Shown here: positions 1 to 9,242 of the stretch, piece by piece
Numbering within the stretch: the first letter of the stretch is position 1
How the letters are laid out: each line of letters begins with the position of its first letter
Assembly: GCA_015655335.1 (NCBI GenBank)
Contig: JAATFF010000137.1
Coordinates: forward strand, 1 to 64,000
Origin: Lysobacterales bacterium
GTDB lineage: Bacteria > Pseudomonadota > Gammaproteobacteria > Xanthomonadales > Rhodanobacteraceae
Direction of reading: 5' to 3'
DNA length: 64,000 nucleotides
Notes under the pieces: generated by a model
Database searches by the model: none
Told to the model about the DNA's origin: nothing
Seen by the model: the letters and a program-made list of their open reading frames with translations, nothing else
Program-made: the position numbers and the translations under genes

Positions 1-126
1 GAAGTGGAGCGGTTGTTCCGACGCTTGAAGGGTTTTCGTCGCGTCTTTTCCCGATTCGATAAGCTGGATATCGTGTTTCTTGGCTTCGTCCATTTTGCGC
101 TCATCGTCGATGGGCTTAGGTGGTAG
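1..126 (+). mobile_element. IS5-family transposase, C-terminal fragment (cut by window edge)
   Basis: Frame 1 is open from the first base to a TAG at 124-126 and encodes about 41 residues rich in the ending typical of IS5-type DDE transposases (VERLFRRLKGFRR, then FSRFDKLD, then FALIVDGL). The Glu of VERLFRRLKG lies where the last catalytic acidic residue of the family is expected. The start of the gene is outside the window, so it cannot be said whether the element is intact. The bases just after the stop (TGTTAACACGCCC then TAA) may be the right terminal inverted repeat followed by a YTAR-type target duplication, as is usual for this family; that part is inference. Confidence 0.8.
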
Positions 127-374
127 TGTTAACACGCCCTAAGATGATGGATGATTATTATTTGGCGATCACAAGGTAGGCACCAGGTTCGAATCCATCG
201 CTCATAGACGCGCTACGAGCTGCCGCGTCATGTTCATCCGCAGCGGGTCACCAAGTGCAGTTCAACGCGGCGCATCGAAGTCCATTGCGAATATAGGCGG
301 GATGCTGCCGGACACTGTGCACCATGACCTGACGAGCTTTCGATCATTGGCGCGCGCTCATGGCGCTGTAAAAC
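127..374. other. Intergenic stretch after the IS fragment
   Basis: No convincing gene is present between the transposase stop and the dcp terminator. The left part (126-135) contains a perfect 10-bp palindrome GTGTTAACAC, probably part of the IS end. The rest shows no clear promoter or RNA. A 93-codon open frame on the plus strand crosses the terminator and antisense dcp and has no family resemblance, so it is not called. Confidence 0.5.
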
Positions 375-407
375 AAAAAAAGGCCGGCATGATGCCGGCC
401 GTTTTTG
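375..407 (-). terminator. Intrinsic terminator of dcp (works in both directions by sequence)
   Basis: The stem GGCCGGCA (382-389) pairs perfectly with TGCCGGCC (393-400) across a 3-nt loop. It is flanked by an A-run on the left, which reads as a T-run on the minus strand, and by GTTTTTG on the right. It lies 23 bp beyond the dcp stop codon. Confidence 0.9.
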
Positions 408-429
408 TATTCCTTGGTGATAATAGAGC

Positions 430-2643
430 TTACTTTGCTGGTCGCTGCTTCAATCCACGATCGATCAGCATCGGCTCGATGACCGGATCCTTCCCGCGCC
501 AGTCTTTGTAGAGTTTGGACAGCTCCACGGAGTTACCGCGGGACAAGACCATGGCGCGGAAGCGATCACCGTTTTCGCGGGTCAGGCCGCCGTGGTCCTT
601 GAAGCCTTCGAACGCATCGTCCGCCAGCATCTGCGTCCACAGGTACGCGTAGTAACCGGCCGAGTAGCCGTTGCTCCAGATATGCAGGAAGTAGCTCGAA
701 CGATACCGCGGGGGCACGTAGCTCAGATCCACGCCATCCTTCTTGAGCGACGCGGTTTCGAAGGCATCGGCATCTTGCTTCGGTGCGTCGGCGCCGAGCA
801 TGTGCCAGTTCATGTCGAGCATCGCCGCGGCGACTAGCTCGGTCATGTCGTAGCCCTTGTTGAACAAACCGGCCTTCTTGATTTTGTCCACGAGCGGCTG
901 CGGCATGGGTTCGCCGGTCTTGTAGTTCTTCGCATAGTTGGCGAATACCTTCGGATCGGTCGCCCAGTGCTCGTTGAACTGCGACGGGAACTCGACGAAA
1001 TCGCGAGCCGTTTGCGTGCCAGACAGCGTTGGGTATTGCTCGTCAGAGAACAATCCGTGCAGACCATGGCCGAATTCGTGGAACATGGTGACCACATCAT
1101 CCATCGACAACAGCGCCGGCTGACCGGCGGCAGGCTTGGTGAAGTTGGCGACATTGTAGATCACCGGCTTCGTGCCGAGCAGCTTGGACTGACCGACGAA
1201 GTTGTCCATCCACGCGCCACCGTTCTTGTTGTCGCGCTTGAAGTAGTCACAGTAGAACAAAGCAAGCGACTTGCCGTCCTTGTCGAACACTTCGAACACG
1301 CGCACGTCCGGGTTGTAGACCGGAATGTCTTTGCGTTCTTTGAAGGTCAGGCCGTAGAGCTGATTGGCGGCGTAGAACACACCGTTTTGCAGCACGTTAT
1401 CCAGCTCGAAGTACGGCTTGATCTGCGAGTCGTCGAGATCGTACTTGGCCTTACGCACTTCTTCGGCGTAATGCTCCCAATCCCACGGTTCGAGCTTGAA
1501 GGTGGGCTGCTTGAGCGCGGCCTGATCCTTATCGATCTGCTTCTGGATATCGGCGGCTTCGACCTTGGCACGTGCTACGGAGGCAGGAGCAAGCTTGCCC
1601 ATGAAGTCCATCACCGTTTCGGGCGTCTTGGCCATCTGGTCTTGCAACGTCCACGTGGCAAAGTTCGGGAAGCCGATCAGCTTGGCTTCCCGCGCGCGCA
1701 GCTGGGCGAGGCGTTCGATGATGTCGCGCGTATCGTCAGCATTACCTTTTTCAGCGCGGTTCCACGACGCTTCGAACAGTGCCTGACGCGTGGCTCGATC
1801 CGTCAGATCCTGCAGCAAGGGTTGCTGCGTGGTGTTCTGCAGCGTGAGCACCCATTTGCCGTCCAGGTGGCGATCTTTGGCAGCTTGCGCGGCGGCCGCG
1901 ATATCTTCATCGGAAAGGCCGGCGAGCTTGCTCTTGTCGTCAATCACCAGCGCGCCGTCTTTGGCGGCAGCAAGCAGCTTGTTGTTGTACTGCGCTTGGA
2001 GCGTGGACTCTTCTTTGTTGAAGTCTTTCATCTTGGCCTTATCGGCCTCGGACAACTTGGCGCCAGCAAGTACGAAGTTGCGGTAGACCACTTCGATCAA
2101 GCGCTGCGATTCGGGATCGAGCTTGAGCGAGTCGCGCTGGTCGTAGACGGTCTGGATGCGCTGGAACAGCTTGTCGTTGAGATGGATAGCATCCTGATGC
2201 GCGGCGAGCTTGGGTGCTTCGTCTTCCTGCACTTTCTGCAGCGCGTCGTCGGTGTTCGCGGCGGTGACGCCGTTGAATACTCCCATCACGCGATTGAGCA
2301 GCACACCGGATTTCTCGAGTGCTACGTACGTGTTCTCGAACGTCGCCGGCTCGGGATTGTTGGCGATCGTGTCGACTTCGGCCATCTGCTGCTTCATGCC
2401 CTCGTCGATCGCCGGCTCGTAGTCACCGTCTTTGATCTTATCGAAGGGCGGCGCCTGATACGGCAACGTGCTGGCGGTGAAGAACGGATTGGTGGCTTGT
2501 GCCTCGGCCATCGCTGTGGTGGCCGCCTTGGCCGGCGCACTGGAGGCGGAGGGCGCTGTCGAGCTGCCCGTGTTATTGGGGGCTTGGGAACAGGCGGCGA
2601 GTGCGATCGAGGTGGCAATCGCTAGAAGACGAAGACGAGGCAT
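430..2643 (-). CDS. dcp: M3-family peptidyl-dipeptidase (Dcp-like), lipoprotein
   Basis: This is a zinc metallopeptidase of family M3 (oligopeptidase A/Dcp group), 737 aa, close to the family's usual length. The HEFGH zinc-binding and catalytic motif sits in MFHEFGHGLHGLFS in the C-terminal third. The N-terminus has a short basic segment, a hydrophobic helix and the lipobox LAAC, so it is predicted to be a lipoprotein acting on peptides outside the cytoplasm; classical E. coli Dcp has no such anchor. The ATG at 2643 is chosen because GGGAG lies 5 nt upstream. It is a single gene with its own terminator downstream. Dipeptide release from peptide C-termini is inferred from the family. Confidence 0.9.
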   Translation of the reverse strand: MPRLRLLAIATSIALAACSQAPNNTGSSTAPSASSAPAKAATTAMAEAQATNPFFTASTLPYQAPPFDKIKDGDYEPAIDEGMKQQMAEVDTIANNPEPATFENTYVALEKSGVLLNRVMGVFNGVTAANTDDALQKVQEDEAPKLAAHQDAIHLNDKLFQRIQTVYDQRDSLKLDPESQRLIEVVYRNFVLAGAKLSEADKAKMKDFNKEESTLQAQYNNKLLAAAKDGALVIDDKSKLAGLSDEDIAAAAQAAKDRHLDGKWVLTLQNTTQQPLLQDLTDRATRQALFEASWNRAEKGNADDTRDIIERLAQLRAREAKLIGFPNFATWTLQDQMAKTPETVMDFMGKLAPASVARAKVEAADIQKQIDKDQAALKQPTFKLEPWDWEHYAEEVRKAKYDLDDSQIKPYFELDNVLQNGVFYAANQLYGLTFKERKDIPVYNPDVRVFEVFDKDGKSLALFYCDYFKRDNKNGGAWMDNFVGQSKLLGTKPVIYNVANFTKPAAGQPALLSMDDVVTMFHEFGHGLHGLFSDEQYPTLSGTQTARDFVEFPSQFNEHWATDPKVFANYAKNYKTGEPMPQPLVDKIKKAGLFNKGYDMTELVAAAMLDMNWHMLGADAPKQDADAFETASLKKDGVDLSYVPPRYRSSYFLHIWSNGYSAGYYAYLWTQMLADDAFEGFKDHGGLTRENGDRFRAMVLSRGNSVELSKLYKDWRGKDPVIEPMLIDRGLKQRPAK

Positions 2644-2761
2644 GTAGGCTCCCAAGGTGGCGTGCCCGGCTGGCGGGGCGTGAACAGGTAGCCTCCGACT
2701 GTAGCCAGAGGGCGCCTATCTTCCAAGCCTGCCCAACGGCACGTGACCTGCGATGGCCGCG

Positions 2762-3877
2762 TCAAGTGCTGTAGGTACGGTCCTTCCAGCGCGAGCGGAC
2801 GCCCCGCCAATAGCGGATCGCCGAACTCCAGGTCATGCCCAGGTACAGCACGGCGCTGACCGGCAGCAGCAAAGCCCAGACCAGCGGCATGCGGTAATAG
2901 CGCAGCATGGGCAGGTAGCTCAGCATCATCGCCACCCAGGCAATCAGGCCGAGGCGCCAAGTCTCGGTCGAAGTCAGCAAAACGAATGGCAAGCCGTAGG
3001 ACAGCGCGAACAACGCTGTCACCACGAGCAACACCACGGTGGAATAGCCAAGCTGGGTGAAGGCGGAGCGCGCCACCATGTCGTGGATGGAGCGCAGCGT
3101 GCCATAGGGGCGCAAGCTCACCACGCTGCGACTCAGGCCCAGCCATGTGCGATAACCGGCGTTCTTTATCTGTCGCGCCAGCGTGCAATCGTCGATCAAC
3201 GCATTGCGCAAACTGGCAAACGCGCCAGCACGCTGCAGCGCCTCGGTGTCGACCAGAATGCAGCCGCCAGCTGCTGCCGCGACATGACGGAAGTTCGAAT
3301 TGGACAGTGCGAACGGATAAAGCAGTTTGAAGTAGTACACAAACGCCGGCAGCAGCAAGCGATCCCAAAAGCTCGTGCGGCGCAGATCGGCCATCAGCGA
3401 GACGAACTGGCGGTTGTCGCGCCGCTTATGTGCCAGCAGCGCGGCGAGCAGGCCCGGCTGCAATTGGATATCGGCGTCCAGCAGCAACGTAATCGGCGTA
3501 TGGACGTGCGACTTGCCTTGCTCCAGTGCCCACAACTTCCCTGCCCAGCCTTCTGGTAACGGCTGGCCGCTGATCACATGCGTATTCGGAAAAGCCGCCG
3601 CGATGTGTCCGGTGCTGTCGGTGGATTGATCGTCGACGACGACAACCCGCAAGCCACCACCCTGCGCTTGCAAGCCAGCGAGTGTGAGGCCAATGACATC
3701 GGCCTCATTACGCGCAGGTATCAGTACGGTGACCTCGCTCAGATCGACCGACCCGGCTTGCGGGTCGGCTTCAATGTGCTCGCGAGTGCTCCAGGGTCGC
3801 CAAGGTACGACCAGCAGCCCGACCCACATCACTGCCGGTATCGAGGCGGCAACCCATCCCATGAAGCCCATTGGCAA
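2762..3877 (-). CDS. hpnB: HpnB-type hopanoid-associated glycosyltransferase
   Basis: This is a family 2 glycosyltransferase of 371 aa with an N-terminal membrane helix, a nucleotide-sugar-binding core (VTVLIPARNEAD, then VVVDDQSTDST and LLLDADIQL), and about four C-terminal membrane segments. This layout and the position directly after hpnH match HpnB of hopanoid clusters. Its acceptor and sugar are not established. The start is TTG at 3877, or ATG at 3871; neither has a strong ribosome site, and the 7-bp gap after the hpnH stop suggests translational coupling. It is last in the minus-strand run that begins with the mevalonate genes. Confidence 0.85.
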   Translation of the reverse strand: MPMGFMGWVAASIPAVMWVGLLVVPWRPWSTREHIEADPQAGSVDLSEVTVLIPARNEADVIGLTLAGLQAQGGGLRVVVVDDQSTDSTGHIAAAFPNTHVISGQPLPEGWAGKLWALEQGKSHVHTPITLLLDADIQLQPGLLAALLAHKRRDNRQFVSLMADLRRTSFWDRLLLPAFVYYFKLLYPFALSNSNFRHVAAAAGGCILVDTEALQRAGAFASLRNALIDDCTLARQIKNAGYRTWLGLSRSVVSLRPYGTLRSIHDMVARSAFTQLGYSTVVLLVVTALFALSYGLPFVLLTSTETWRLGLIAWVAMMLSYLPMLRYYRMPLVWALLLPVSAVLYLGMTWSSAIRYWRGVRSRWKDRTYST

Positions 3878-3884
3878 CTAAGCG

Positions 3885-5027
3885 TCAGTGATTTGCGTCG
3901 ACACCCGTCTCCGCGCTACGGCGCTGGATCGAGCTGATCGGAATATGGATCGCGGTCGCATCGGCACGATTACCGTATTTCACCGGCAGATCCGGCGCCA
4001 TCGGGCCATCGGTGCGCGGACCGAACATCGACACCTTCAACGCCTTCAGCGGATGGGCGAACATGTCGTCCACCGCCGTGCCTTCGAAGCCGCAATGCGC
4101 CATGCAGTTGTCGCACTTCGGATTGATGCCCACACCGTATTTTTCCCACTCGGTGTCTTCCATCAATTCCTTGTAGGTCTTGGCGTAGCCTTCATCCACC
4201 AGCAGGTAGCACGGCTTTTGCCATCCGAAGACGTTGTAGGTCGGGTTGGACCACGGCGTGCACTGGTAGGACTGGTTGCCCGCGATGAAATCCACGAACA
4301 GCGCCGACTGGTTGAACGCCCACTTGCGCTTGCGTTCCTTGCCGACCTTGAAGATGTTGCGGAACAGCTGCTTGCTTTCGCTGCGACCGAGGAACACATC
4401 CTGGCGCGGCGCGTGCTGGTAGCTGTAACCCGGCGACACGGTGATGCCTTCCACGCCTAGTTCCATCGCGTAGTCGAAGAAGTCGGCGACCTCTTCCGGC
4501 GGCTCGCTGTTGAACAGCGTGCAGTTCACCGTAACGCGGAAGCCTTTGGACAACGCCAGCTTGATCGCCGTGACGGCCTTTTCGAACACGCCGTCCATGC
4601 ACACGGATTCATCGTGACGCTTTTCCAGACCGTCCAGATGCACGGACCAGGTGAAGTACGGCGACGGCTTGTATTCGTCGATGTGCTTGGGCATCAGGAT
4701 GGCGTTCGTGCACAGATACACGAACTTCTTGCGCGCGATGAGGCCCTCGACGATCTTCGGCAGATCCTTGTGGATCAGCGGCTCGCCACCGGGAATCGAA
4801 ACCACCGGTGCGTCGCATTCGTCCACAGCCGCCAAAGCCTGCTCGACGCTCATGCGCTTCTGCAGGATGTCCTTGGGTTGATCGATCTTGCCGCAACCGG
4901 CGCAAGCGAGGTTACATTGGAACAACGGCTCCAACATCATCGCCAAGGGGTAACGCTTTTGACCGCTCAGCTTTTTGCCGAGGATGTAGCGCGCGATCGT
5001 GGTTTGCTGGATAAGAGGAATGCCCAA
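3885..5027 (-). CDS. hpnH: HpnH, radical SAM adenosylhopane synthase
   Basis: HpnH joins the 5'-deoxyadenosyl group of SAM to diploptene (hop-22(29)-ene), making adenosylhopane, the first side-chain step of extended hopanoids. The cluster-binding motif CNLACAGC places cysteines at about residues 38, 42 and 45. A Cys-rich C-terminal stretch (KCDNCMAHCGFEG) is typical of the family. The start chosen is TTG at 5027, giving MGIPLIQQ, which fits the usual HpnH N-terminus, with GGAG 6 nt upstream; an upstream in-frame extension exists but looks wrong. Length is 380 aa. A 142-bp gap separates it from the IPP isomerase gene and could hold a promoter. Confidence 0.95.
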   Translation of the reverse strand: MGIPLIQQTTIARYILGKKLSGQKRYPLAMMLEPLFQCNLACAGCGKIDQPKDILQKRMSVEQALAAVDECDAPVVSIPGGEPLIHKDLPKIVEGLIARKKFVYLCTNAILMPKHIDEYKPSPYFTWSVHLDGLEKRHDESVCMDGVFEKAVTAIKLALSKGFRVTVNCTLFNSEPPEEVADFFDYAMELGVEGITVSPGYSYQHAPRQDVFLGRSESKQLFRNIFKVGKERKRKWAFNQSALFVDFIAGNQSYQCTPWSNPTYNVFGWQKPCYLLVDEGYAKTYKELMEDTEWEKYGVGINPKCDNCMAHCGFEGTAVDDMFAHPLKALKVSMFGPRTDGPMAPDLPVKYGNRADATAIHIPISSIQRRSAETGVDANH

Positions 5028-5169
5028 TGGATTCTCCGGAACGTCAGTACGTGTTGCACAAGCTAAAGCCGTAAACAAAACATCTGGTAAGGCTCGCGCA
5101 TCGACGATATCAATGTTGCATGTGGTTCAGTATAAGCCACCTCGGCGGCCCTGGTTATTCCTGCCCTGC

Positions 5170-5772
5170 CTAACTCTTGGGCAGCGGCGCGAAGACGTGA
5201 GCATGGTCACGGCGAATACGCTGCCATTCGATCTTGAACCAGGGCGTAAAAGTGCTTGGATTAGCCGCCATTTCGGCATCGAGTGCATCCGGCGAGATAT
5301 AGCGCAGTGCTGAAATCTCGTTCACGTTTACGGTAGGCGCGTCATCGCTGCGACCTGCGTAAACCCAGCACAGCTCGTGCTCGGCACCTTCCGCATCGAA
5401 CTGCGCCTGGTATTCGAACTTGAACAGATAGTCGAGCGGGCATGCCAAGCCGAGTTCTTCGCTCAAGCGGCGATGAATGGCGCTATCCAGTGTCTCGCCT
5501 CGGCGCGGATGACTGCAGCAAGTGTTGGACCAAAAGCCCGGCCATAGACGTTTGCCAGGTGCACGCTGTTGCAACAGCAACTCGCCCTTCGTGTTGAATA
5601 CGAACAGCGAGAAGGCGCGGTGCAAGGTGCCCTTGCCGGTATGCGCGGACGCCTTGTCGAGAAAGCCGACCTCACGGTCGTCTTTGTCGACCAGTACCAA
5701 GGGCTCGTCGTCGAAAGAAACAATTTCCTTCGAGTCGCGCCACTCTTGGCGTTCGAGTTCTTGATTATCCAA
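5170..5772 (-). CDS. idi: Isopentenyl-diphosphate delta-isomerase, type 1 (Nudix)
   Basis: The enzyme interconverts IPP and DMAPP. The protein of 200 aa has the active-site cysteine motif WSNTCCSHPR (about 81-90), metal-binding His44 and His51, the Nudix-box part RRLSEELG and the second catalytic segment EHELCW (about 131-136). It is the type 1 enzyme, not the flavin-dependent type 2 often found with bacterial mevalonate genes. No ATG fits: the start is TTG at 5772, with GGAGG 6 nt upstream, overlapping the end of the HMGR–mevalonate kinase gene by 8 bp. This suggests tight co-translation in the mevalonate operon. Confidence 0.95.
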   Translation of the reverse strand: MDNQELERQEWRDSKEIVSFDDEPLVLVDKDDREVGFLDKASAHTGKGTLHRAFSLFVFNTKGELLLQQRAPGKRLWPGFWSNTCCSHPRRGETLDSAIHRRLSEELGLACPLDYLFKFEYQAQFDAEGAEHELCWVYAGRSDDAPTVNVNEISALRYISPDALDAEMAANPSTFTPWFKIEWQRIRRDHAHVFAPLPKS

Positions 5773-8044
5773 TGTCGACCTCCATCGCCTGATAGCCGGC
5801 GTCGCGCATCGCTGCAGCGACTTTCTCGCGGTTCTGCGGACACAGCGCGACGATCGAGCCGCCGCCACCACCACCGGTAAGCTTGGCGCCGAGCGCACCA
5901 TGTTCGCGCGCGATCTGCACCAGCTCCTCCACTTCCCAGCTCGATACGCGCAGCGCATTGAGCAACCCGTGACAGATATTCATCAGATCGCCGAGACGCT
6001 CCAGATCGTACTGTTGCATGGCCTCCATACCCTGCAACGTCAGACTGTCGATCTGCTGGAAAATGCCGTCGTAAAGCGTGGGATTGCGTTGCCAGGCAGT
6101 ACGCACCTCGCCGACCGTGACCGCGGTAAGGCTTTCCTTGCCGCTGATACCGATGACCAGAGGAATTCGCTTGGGCAGATTCAATTCACGCACCATCGGT
6201 GCGTCACCCGGCTTGCTGGCCCGCTTGTAGAGCAGCGGCTTGCCATAGGTGGCCACGGTGTTGTCGATGCCGGACGCCGAACCGTGCGCCACCTCCTCGC
6301 AACGGAACGCCAACGCGTTGATCTCTTCGTCGCTCAAACTCAATTTGTAGTGCTGATCGAGCGCGCGAATCACGGCGACTGCCATCGCCGCCGAACCGCC
6401 CAGACCCATGGCGCGCGGTACGTTCGGGAAGACTTCGATGCGCATCGAGCGCTCAGTCAGTTCCAGCGTATCGAAAATGATGCCAAGCGAACGCTGGAAC
6501 GAATCGCGATGCGCCGGATCGCGATGCAGCCGATATTCCACGCCCCAGCGAGGAATGAGCATATCGACGCCGCCAGACTTGGTGTCCTGTGCGATCGCGC
6601 GCACCGCCAACGGTACTGGCGCGGCAATCGCGTGACTGCCGTAAACGACTGCATGCTCGCCGAGCAGAATGATCTTGCCGTGACCGCAAGCGCGATGATC
6701 GACCGCCGATTGTTCGGTCGGCTCGAAAACACCGCGCGACTCTTTGCGTACCTGATCGACGATTTCCTGCGCCTTCCAGATCTTGATCTCGCCGCTTTCC
6801 ACCAGACGCTCCACGACGGTGTCGAAAATCTCCGCCGTGGCACCGGCAGCGACGGCGACACTGCGCGCGTGCAGCGTCATGTGACCTTGCTGGATACCTT
6901 CGGTGACCAACGCACGCAGCGCCGAGAAGTTCTGCGCAAGACCGACCGCGCCCATCACTTCCGCCAGTTCGCGCGCGGTCTTCACGCCGAGCAGGCGCAA
7001 ATCGAGCGCCACGGTGGCGTTGGACTGCAGCGGGCCGCCGACGATGCCGACCTTCATCGGAATATCGAGTTCGCCGATTAACTCGCCCTTCTCGCCTTTG
7101 TACCAGCGCGTCAGCGAGGTGTAACGGCCGCCTCGCGCCGCATAGGCGTGTGCCGCGGCTTCGATGGCGCGCCAATCGTTGCCGGTCGCCAGTGCGACGG
7201 CATCCACGCCATTCATGATGCCTTTGTTATGCGTAGCTGCGCGATAAGGATCGATGCTGGCAAACTCATTTGCGAGCATGATGCCGTCACGCACCTCTTC
7301 ACCGGCGAAACCTTTGCCGGTGAGCTGTTCGGCAGGAATCACGCAACGTGCGCGCACCATCGAACGATCGGTGAGATTGGAAAGAATGCGCAGGAAGACG
7401 CGGCCGCCCGTCATCGTTTCCACCAGCGAAGCGACACCTTCGCACATGGTGTTGACGAGGTTCGCACCCATCGCGTCGCGCGTGTCGACCAACAGATGCA
7501 CCACGAGCATATCGCCGCCTTCGGCGCGCGCATGCACGTGCACTTCCAGGTCCTGCGCACCGCCGCCCCGCGCGACCATTTGCGGATGCAGGCTATTGGC
7601 AAGATTGAGCAACTCGTCTTTACGTTGCAGCAAGTTCGCCTTCGCGTGCGCCAGATGCGGCACGTCAACCACCTGCACCTGACCGATGAGTACCGGCTCG
7701 GTGCTCTCCACCGTGAAACCGCCCGTGCCGCGTACGACTTTGGCAGCCGACGACAGCGCGGCCACGATCGACGGCTCCTCGACCACCAGCGGCACGATGT
7801 AATCGCGTCCATTGACGAGGAAGTTCAGACCCAGGCCGACCGGCAGACCCATCACGCCGACGACGTTCTCGATCATCTTGTCGGCTTTGTGGATCTTCAG
7901 CGTGTGCTCGCCGGATACGAGCGATTGATAGTCCTCCGACGACAACCAGCCACGCTCATGGATGATGCGCACACGGTCGGAGACGGAGAGTTTGTAGAAA
8001 GCGGGGAATCGGGAACGCTCGGCACTCGACAATTCGGCACTCAT
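5765..8044 (-). CDS. Fusion protein: class II HMG-CoA reductase + mevalonate kinase
   Basis: One uninterrupted 759-aa frame carries two enzymes that act in sequence: HMG-CoA to mevalonate, then mevalonate to 5-phosphomevalonate. Residues 1 to about 430 are class II HMG-CoA reductase, with the catalytic set Glu59 (ENVVG), Lys274 (HNKGIMNG), Asp290 (ATGNDW) and His388 (GHMTLHAR), plus the DAMGANLVNTMCE segment. Residues from about 450 to the end are a GHMP kinase: GHGKIILLGEHAVVYG (Lys457), GLGGSAA (548-553), Glu584 and Asp594 (HGSASGIDN), and the C-terminal glycine loop LTGGGGGG (722-729). The kinase motif 2 has Gly where many relatives have the first Ser. The ATG at 8044 is preferred, with GGAG about 10 nt upstream. 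No stop or frameshift separates the domains, so the fusion looks genuine. Confidence 0.95.
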   Translation of the reverse strand: MSAELSSAERSRFPAFYKLSVSDRVRIIHERGWLSSEDYQSLVSGEHTLKIHKADKMIENVVGVMGLPVGLGLNFLVNGRDYIVPLVVEEPSIVAALSSAAKVVRGTGGFTVESTEPVLIGQVQVVDVPHLAHAKANLLQRKDELLNLANSLHPQMVARGGGAQDLEVHVHARAEGGDMLVVHLLVDTRDAMGANLVNTMCEGVASLVETMTGGRVFLRILSNLTDRSMVRARCVIPAEQLTGKGFAGEEVRDGIMLANEFASIDPYRAATHNKGIMNGVDAVALATGNDWRAIEAAAHAYAARGGRYTSLTRWYKGEKGELIGELDIPMKVGIVGGPLQSNATVALDLRLLGVKTARELAEVMGAVGLAQNFSALRALVTEGIQQGHMTLHARSVAVAAGATAEIFDTVVERLVESGEIKIWKAQEIVDQVRKESRGVFEPTEQSAVDHRACGHGKIILLGEHAVVYGSHAIAAPVPLAVRAIAQDTKSGGVDMLIPRWGVEYRLHRDPAHRDSFQRSLGIIFDTLELTERSMRIEVFPNVPRAMGLGGSAAMAVAVIRALDQHYKLSLSDEEINALAFRCEEVAHGSASGIDNTVATYGKPLLYKRASKPGDAPMVRELNLPKRIPLVIGISGKESLTAVTVGEVRTAWQRNPTLYDGIFQQIDSLTLQGMEAMQQYDLERLGDLMNICHGLLNALRVSSWEVEELVQIAREHGALGAKLTGGGGGGSIVALCPQNREKVAAAMRDAGYQAMEVDIG

Positions 8045-8138
8045 GCCTTGGCTACTCCGCATAGTTCGATATGGACGCATCCCGCCGTATGGACGTTGGA
8101 TGCACTACGCCGACAATGACGTTTAAAAACACTCGCAA

Positions 8139-9242
8139 TCACGTCAAAAAATCCTTGAGTGGCGAATTCTCACTCTGGCGCATATGGCAGCTGAACCCTT
8201 GCGAATCAAGTAGCAAGGGAACAATTTGCATACCCGCGCGCACAATGGCGCGCTCAAATGTCGCCAACCTTTCTGTATTTTCGGCAAAAACCACGCCGAA
8301 GTCGCCGCCTGCGCCACACGGCTTATAGCTTACGTTTGCATGGGTCGCCATGTCCGCCAGCTGTTTTTGGGCAGGAGAATAGATTTCCAGACCACAGGCA
8401 TCGCCAAAGTACTGCAATGCCGACGCGTAGTCTTTCGTCAGCCCAATGAAAGAATGAGCGTCCTGCCGCTGCAGAGCATCCATGGCCGCCTCGGAAAGTG
8501 AACGAAGTTCGTTCATGTGCCGCGTATAGTCCGCCGCTCGAGTTACGCGCCATTGCGCCAGCCGCTCGAGAAAATCGTTGGTGGAAACGGCATGGCCCGA
8601 CCAGACAAACAGGCAGTGCACGCCGGCGATTGGCCAAACCAATGGTGTGAAACTCGGTTCACGCGGCGGCTCCGTCAGCTGATAGCGGATCAAGCCGCCA
8701 GCCACGCTCGCAGCGACATCGACCCCGCTGCCACGGCCACCCTGCCAGCCGCCATGCATATGAAACAGACGTCGCAGCCATTGCGTGCGATCGGTCGTTG
8801 CCTCGCCGTGGCCGGCATACGCCGCCAGTGCGGAGGCGAGCGCCACGGTCAGCGCCGCGCTGGAGCCCAGCCCCAACTTTGCGCGTGCCGCACCATCCGT
8901 ATGGAAAAAGCCCGAGGTGTCCAAATGAAGAGTGAAACCCTCGGCAGAAACCGGGGCTAGCCCTTCGCGCAAAAGACCACGCCACACATGATCAACCAAT
9001 GAAAGCCTGGCGGCAGCGGGCTCGCCGCATTGCCAGTGCAAGCCACCTGCCGCATCGATAGACATGCGCGCGCCGGCTATGCCGAGATCCGCCGCATACA
9101 CATCGCATACACGATCGTGGCGCGGCGTTATACGCACATGCGCCCGACGGTTGACCGCCAGTACCAACGCGGGCGCACCTTCCAACACCGCGTACTCGCC
9201 CAGCAGGACAAGCTTGCCGGGAGCGCTTGCAGTGAGTTCCAT
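8139..9242 (-). CDS. Phosphomevalonate kinase (GHMP family)
   Basis: It is predicted to convert 5-phosphomevalonate to 5-diphosphomevalonate. At 367 aa it shows GHMP motifs in order: APGKLVLLGEYAVLEG at the N-terminus, KLGLGSSAALTVALASA near residue 110, the GGWQGGRGSGVDVAASV segment typical of phosphomevalonate kinases, and a C-terminal AGGDFG loop. Two adjacent ATGs (9245 and 9242) overlap the decarboxylase stop as ATGA; GGAGG is 4 nt before the second, so 9242 is given. A 94-bp gap follows before the reductase–kinase fusion. The assignment rests on motifs and on its place between the other mevalonate genes. Confidence 0.88.
   Translation of the reverse strand: MELTASAPGKLVLLGEYAVLEGAPALVLAVNRRAHVRITPRHDRVCDVYAADLGIAGARMSIDAAGGLHWQCGEPAAARLSLVDHVWRGLLREGLAPVSAEGFTLHLDTSGFFHTDGAARAKLGLGSSAALTVALASALAAYAGHGEATTDRTQWLRRLFHMHGGWQGGRGSGVDVAASVAGGLIRYQLTEPPREPSFTPLVWPIAGVHCLFVWSGHAVSTNDFLERLAQWRVTRAADYTRHMNELRSLSEAAMDALQRQDAHSFIGLTKDYASALQYFGDACGLEIYSPAQKQLADMATHANVSYKPCGAGGDFGVVFAENTERLATFERAIVRAGMQIVPLLLDSQGFSCHMRQSENSPLKDFLT

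Noticed and set aside
186..196. GGTTCGAATCC resembling a tRNA T-arm
   Set aside because: Only two base pairs flank the loop, and no acceptor stem, anticodon arm or CCA end can be built around it.
967..2625. 552-codon open frame on the plus strand, antisense to dcp
   Set aside because: It is a GC-bias shadow of the M3 peptidase gene; its translation is repetitive in Arg, Val and Leu with no family motif.
7148..8119. 323-codon open frame antisense to the HMG-CoA reductase part
   Set aside because: It covers the conserved reductase domain on the opposite strand and has a His/Arg-rich composition typical of shadow frames.
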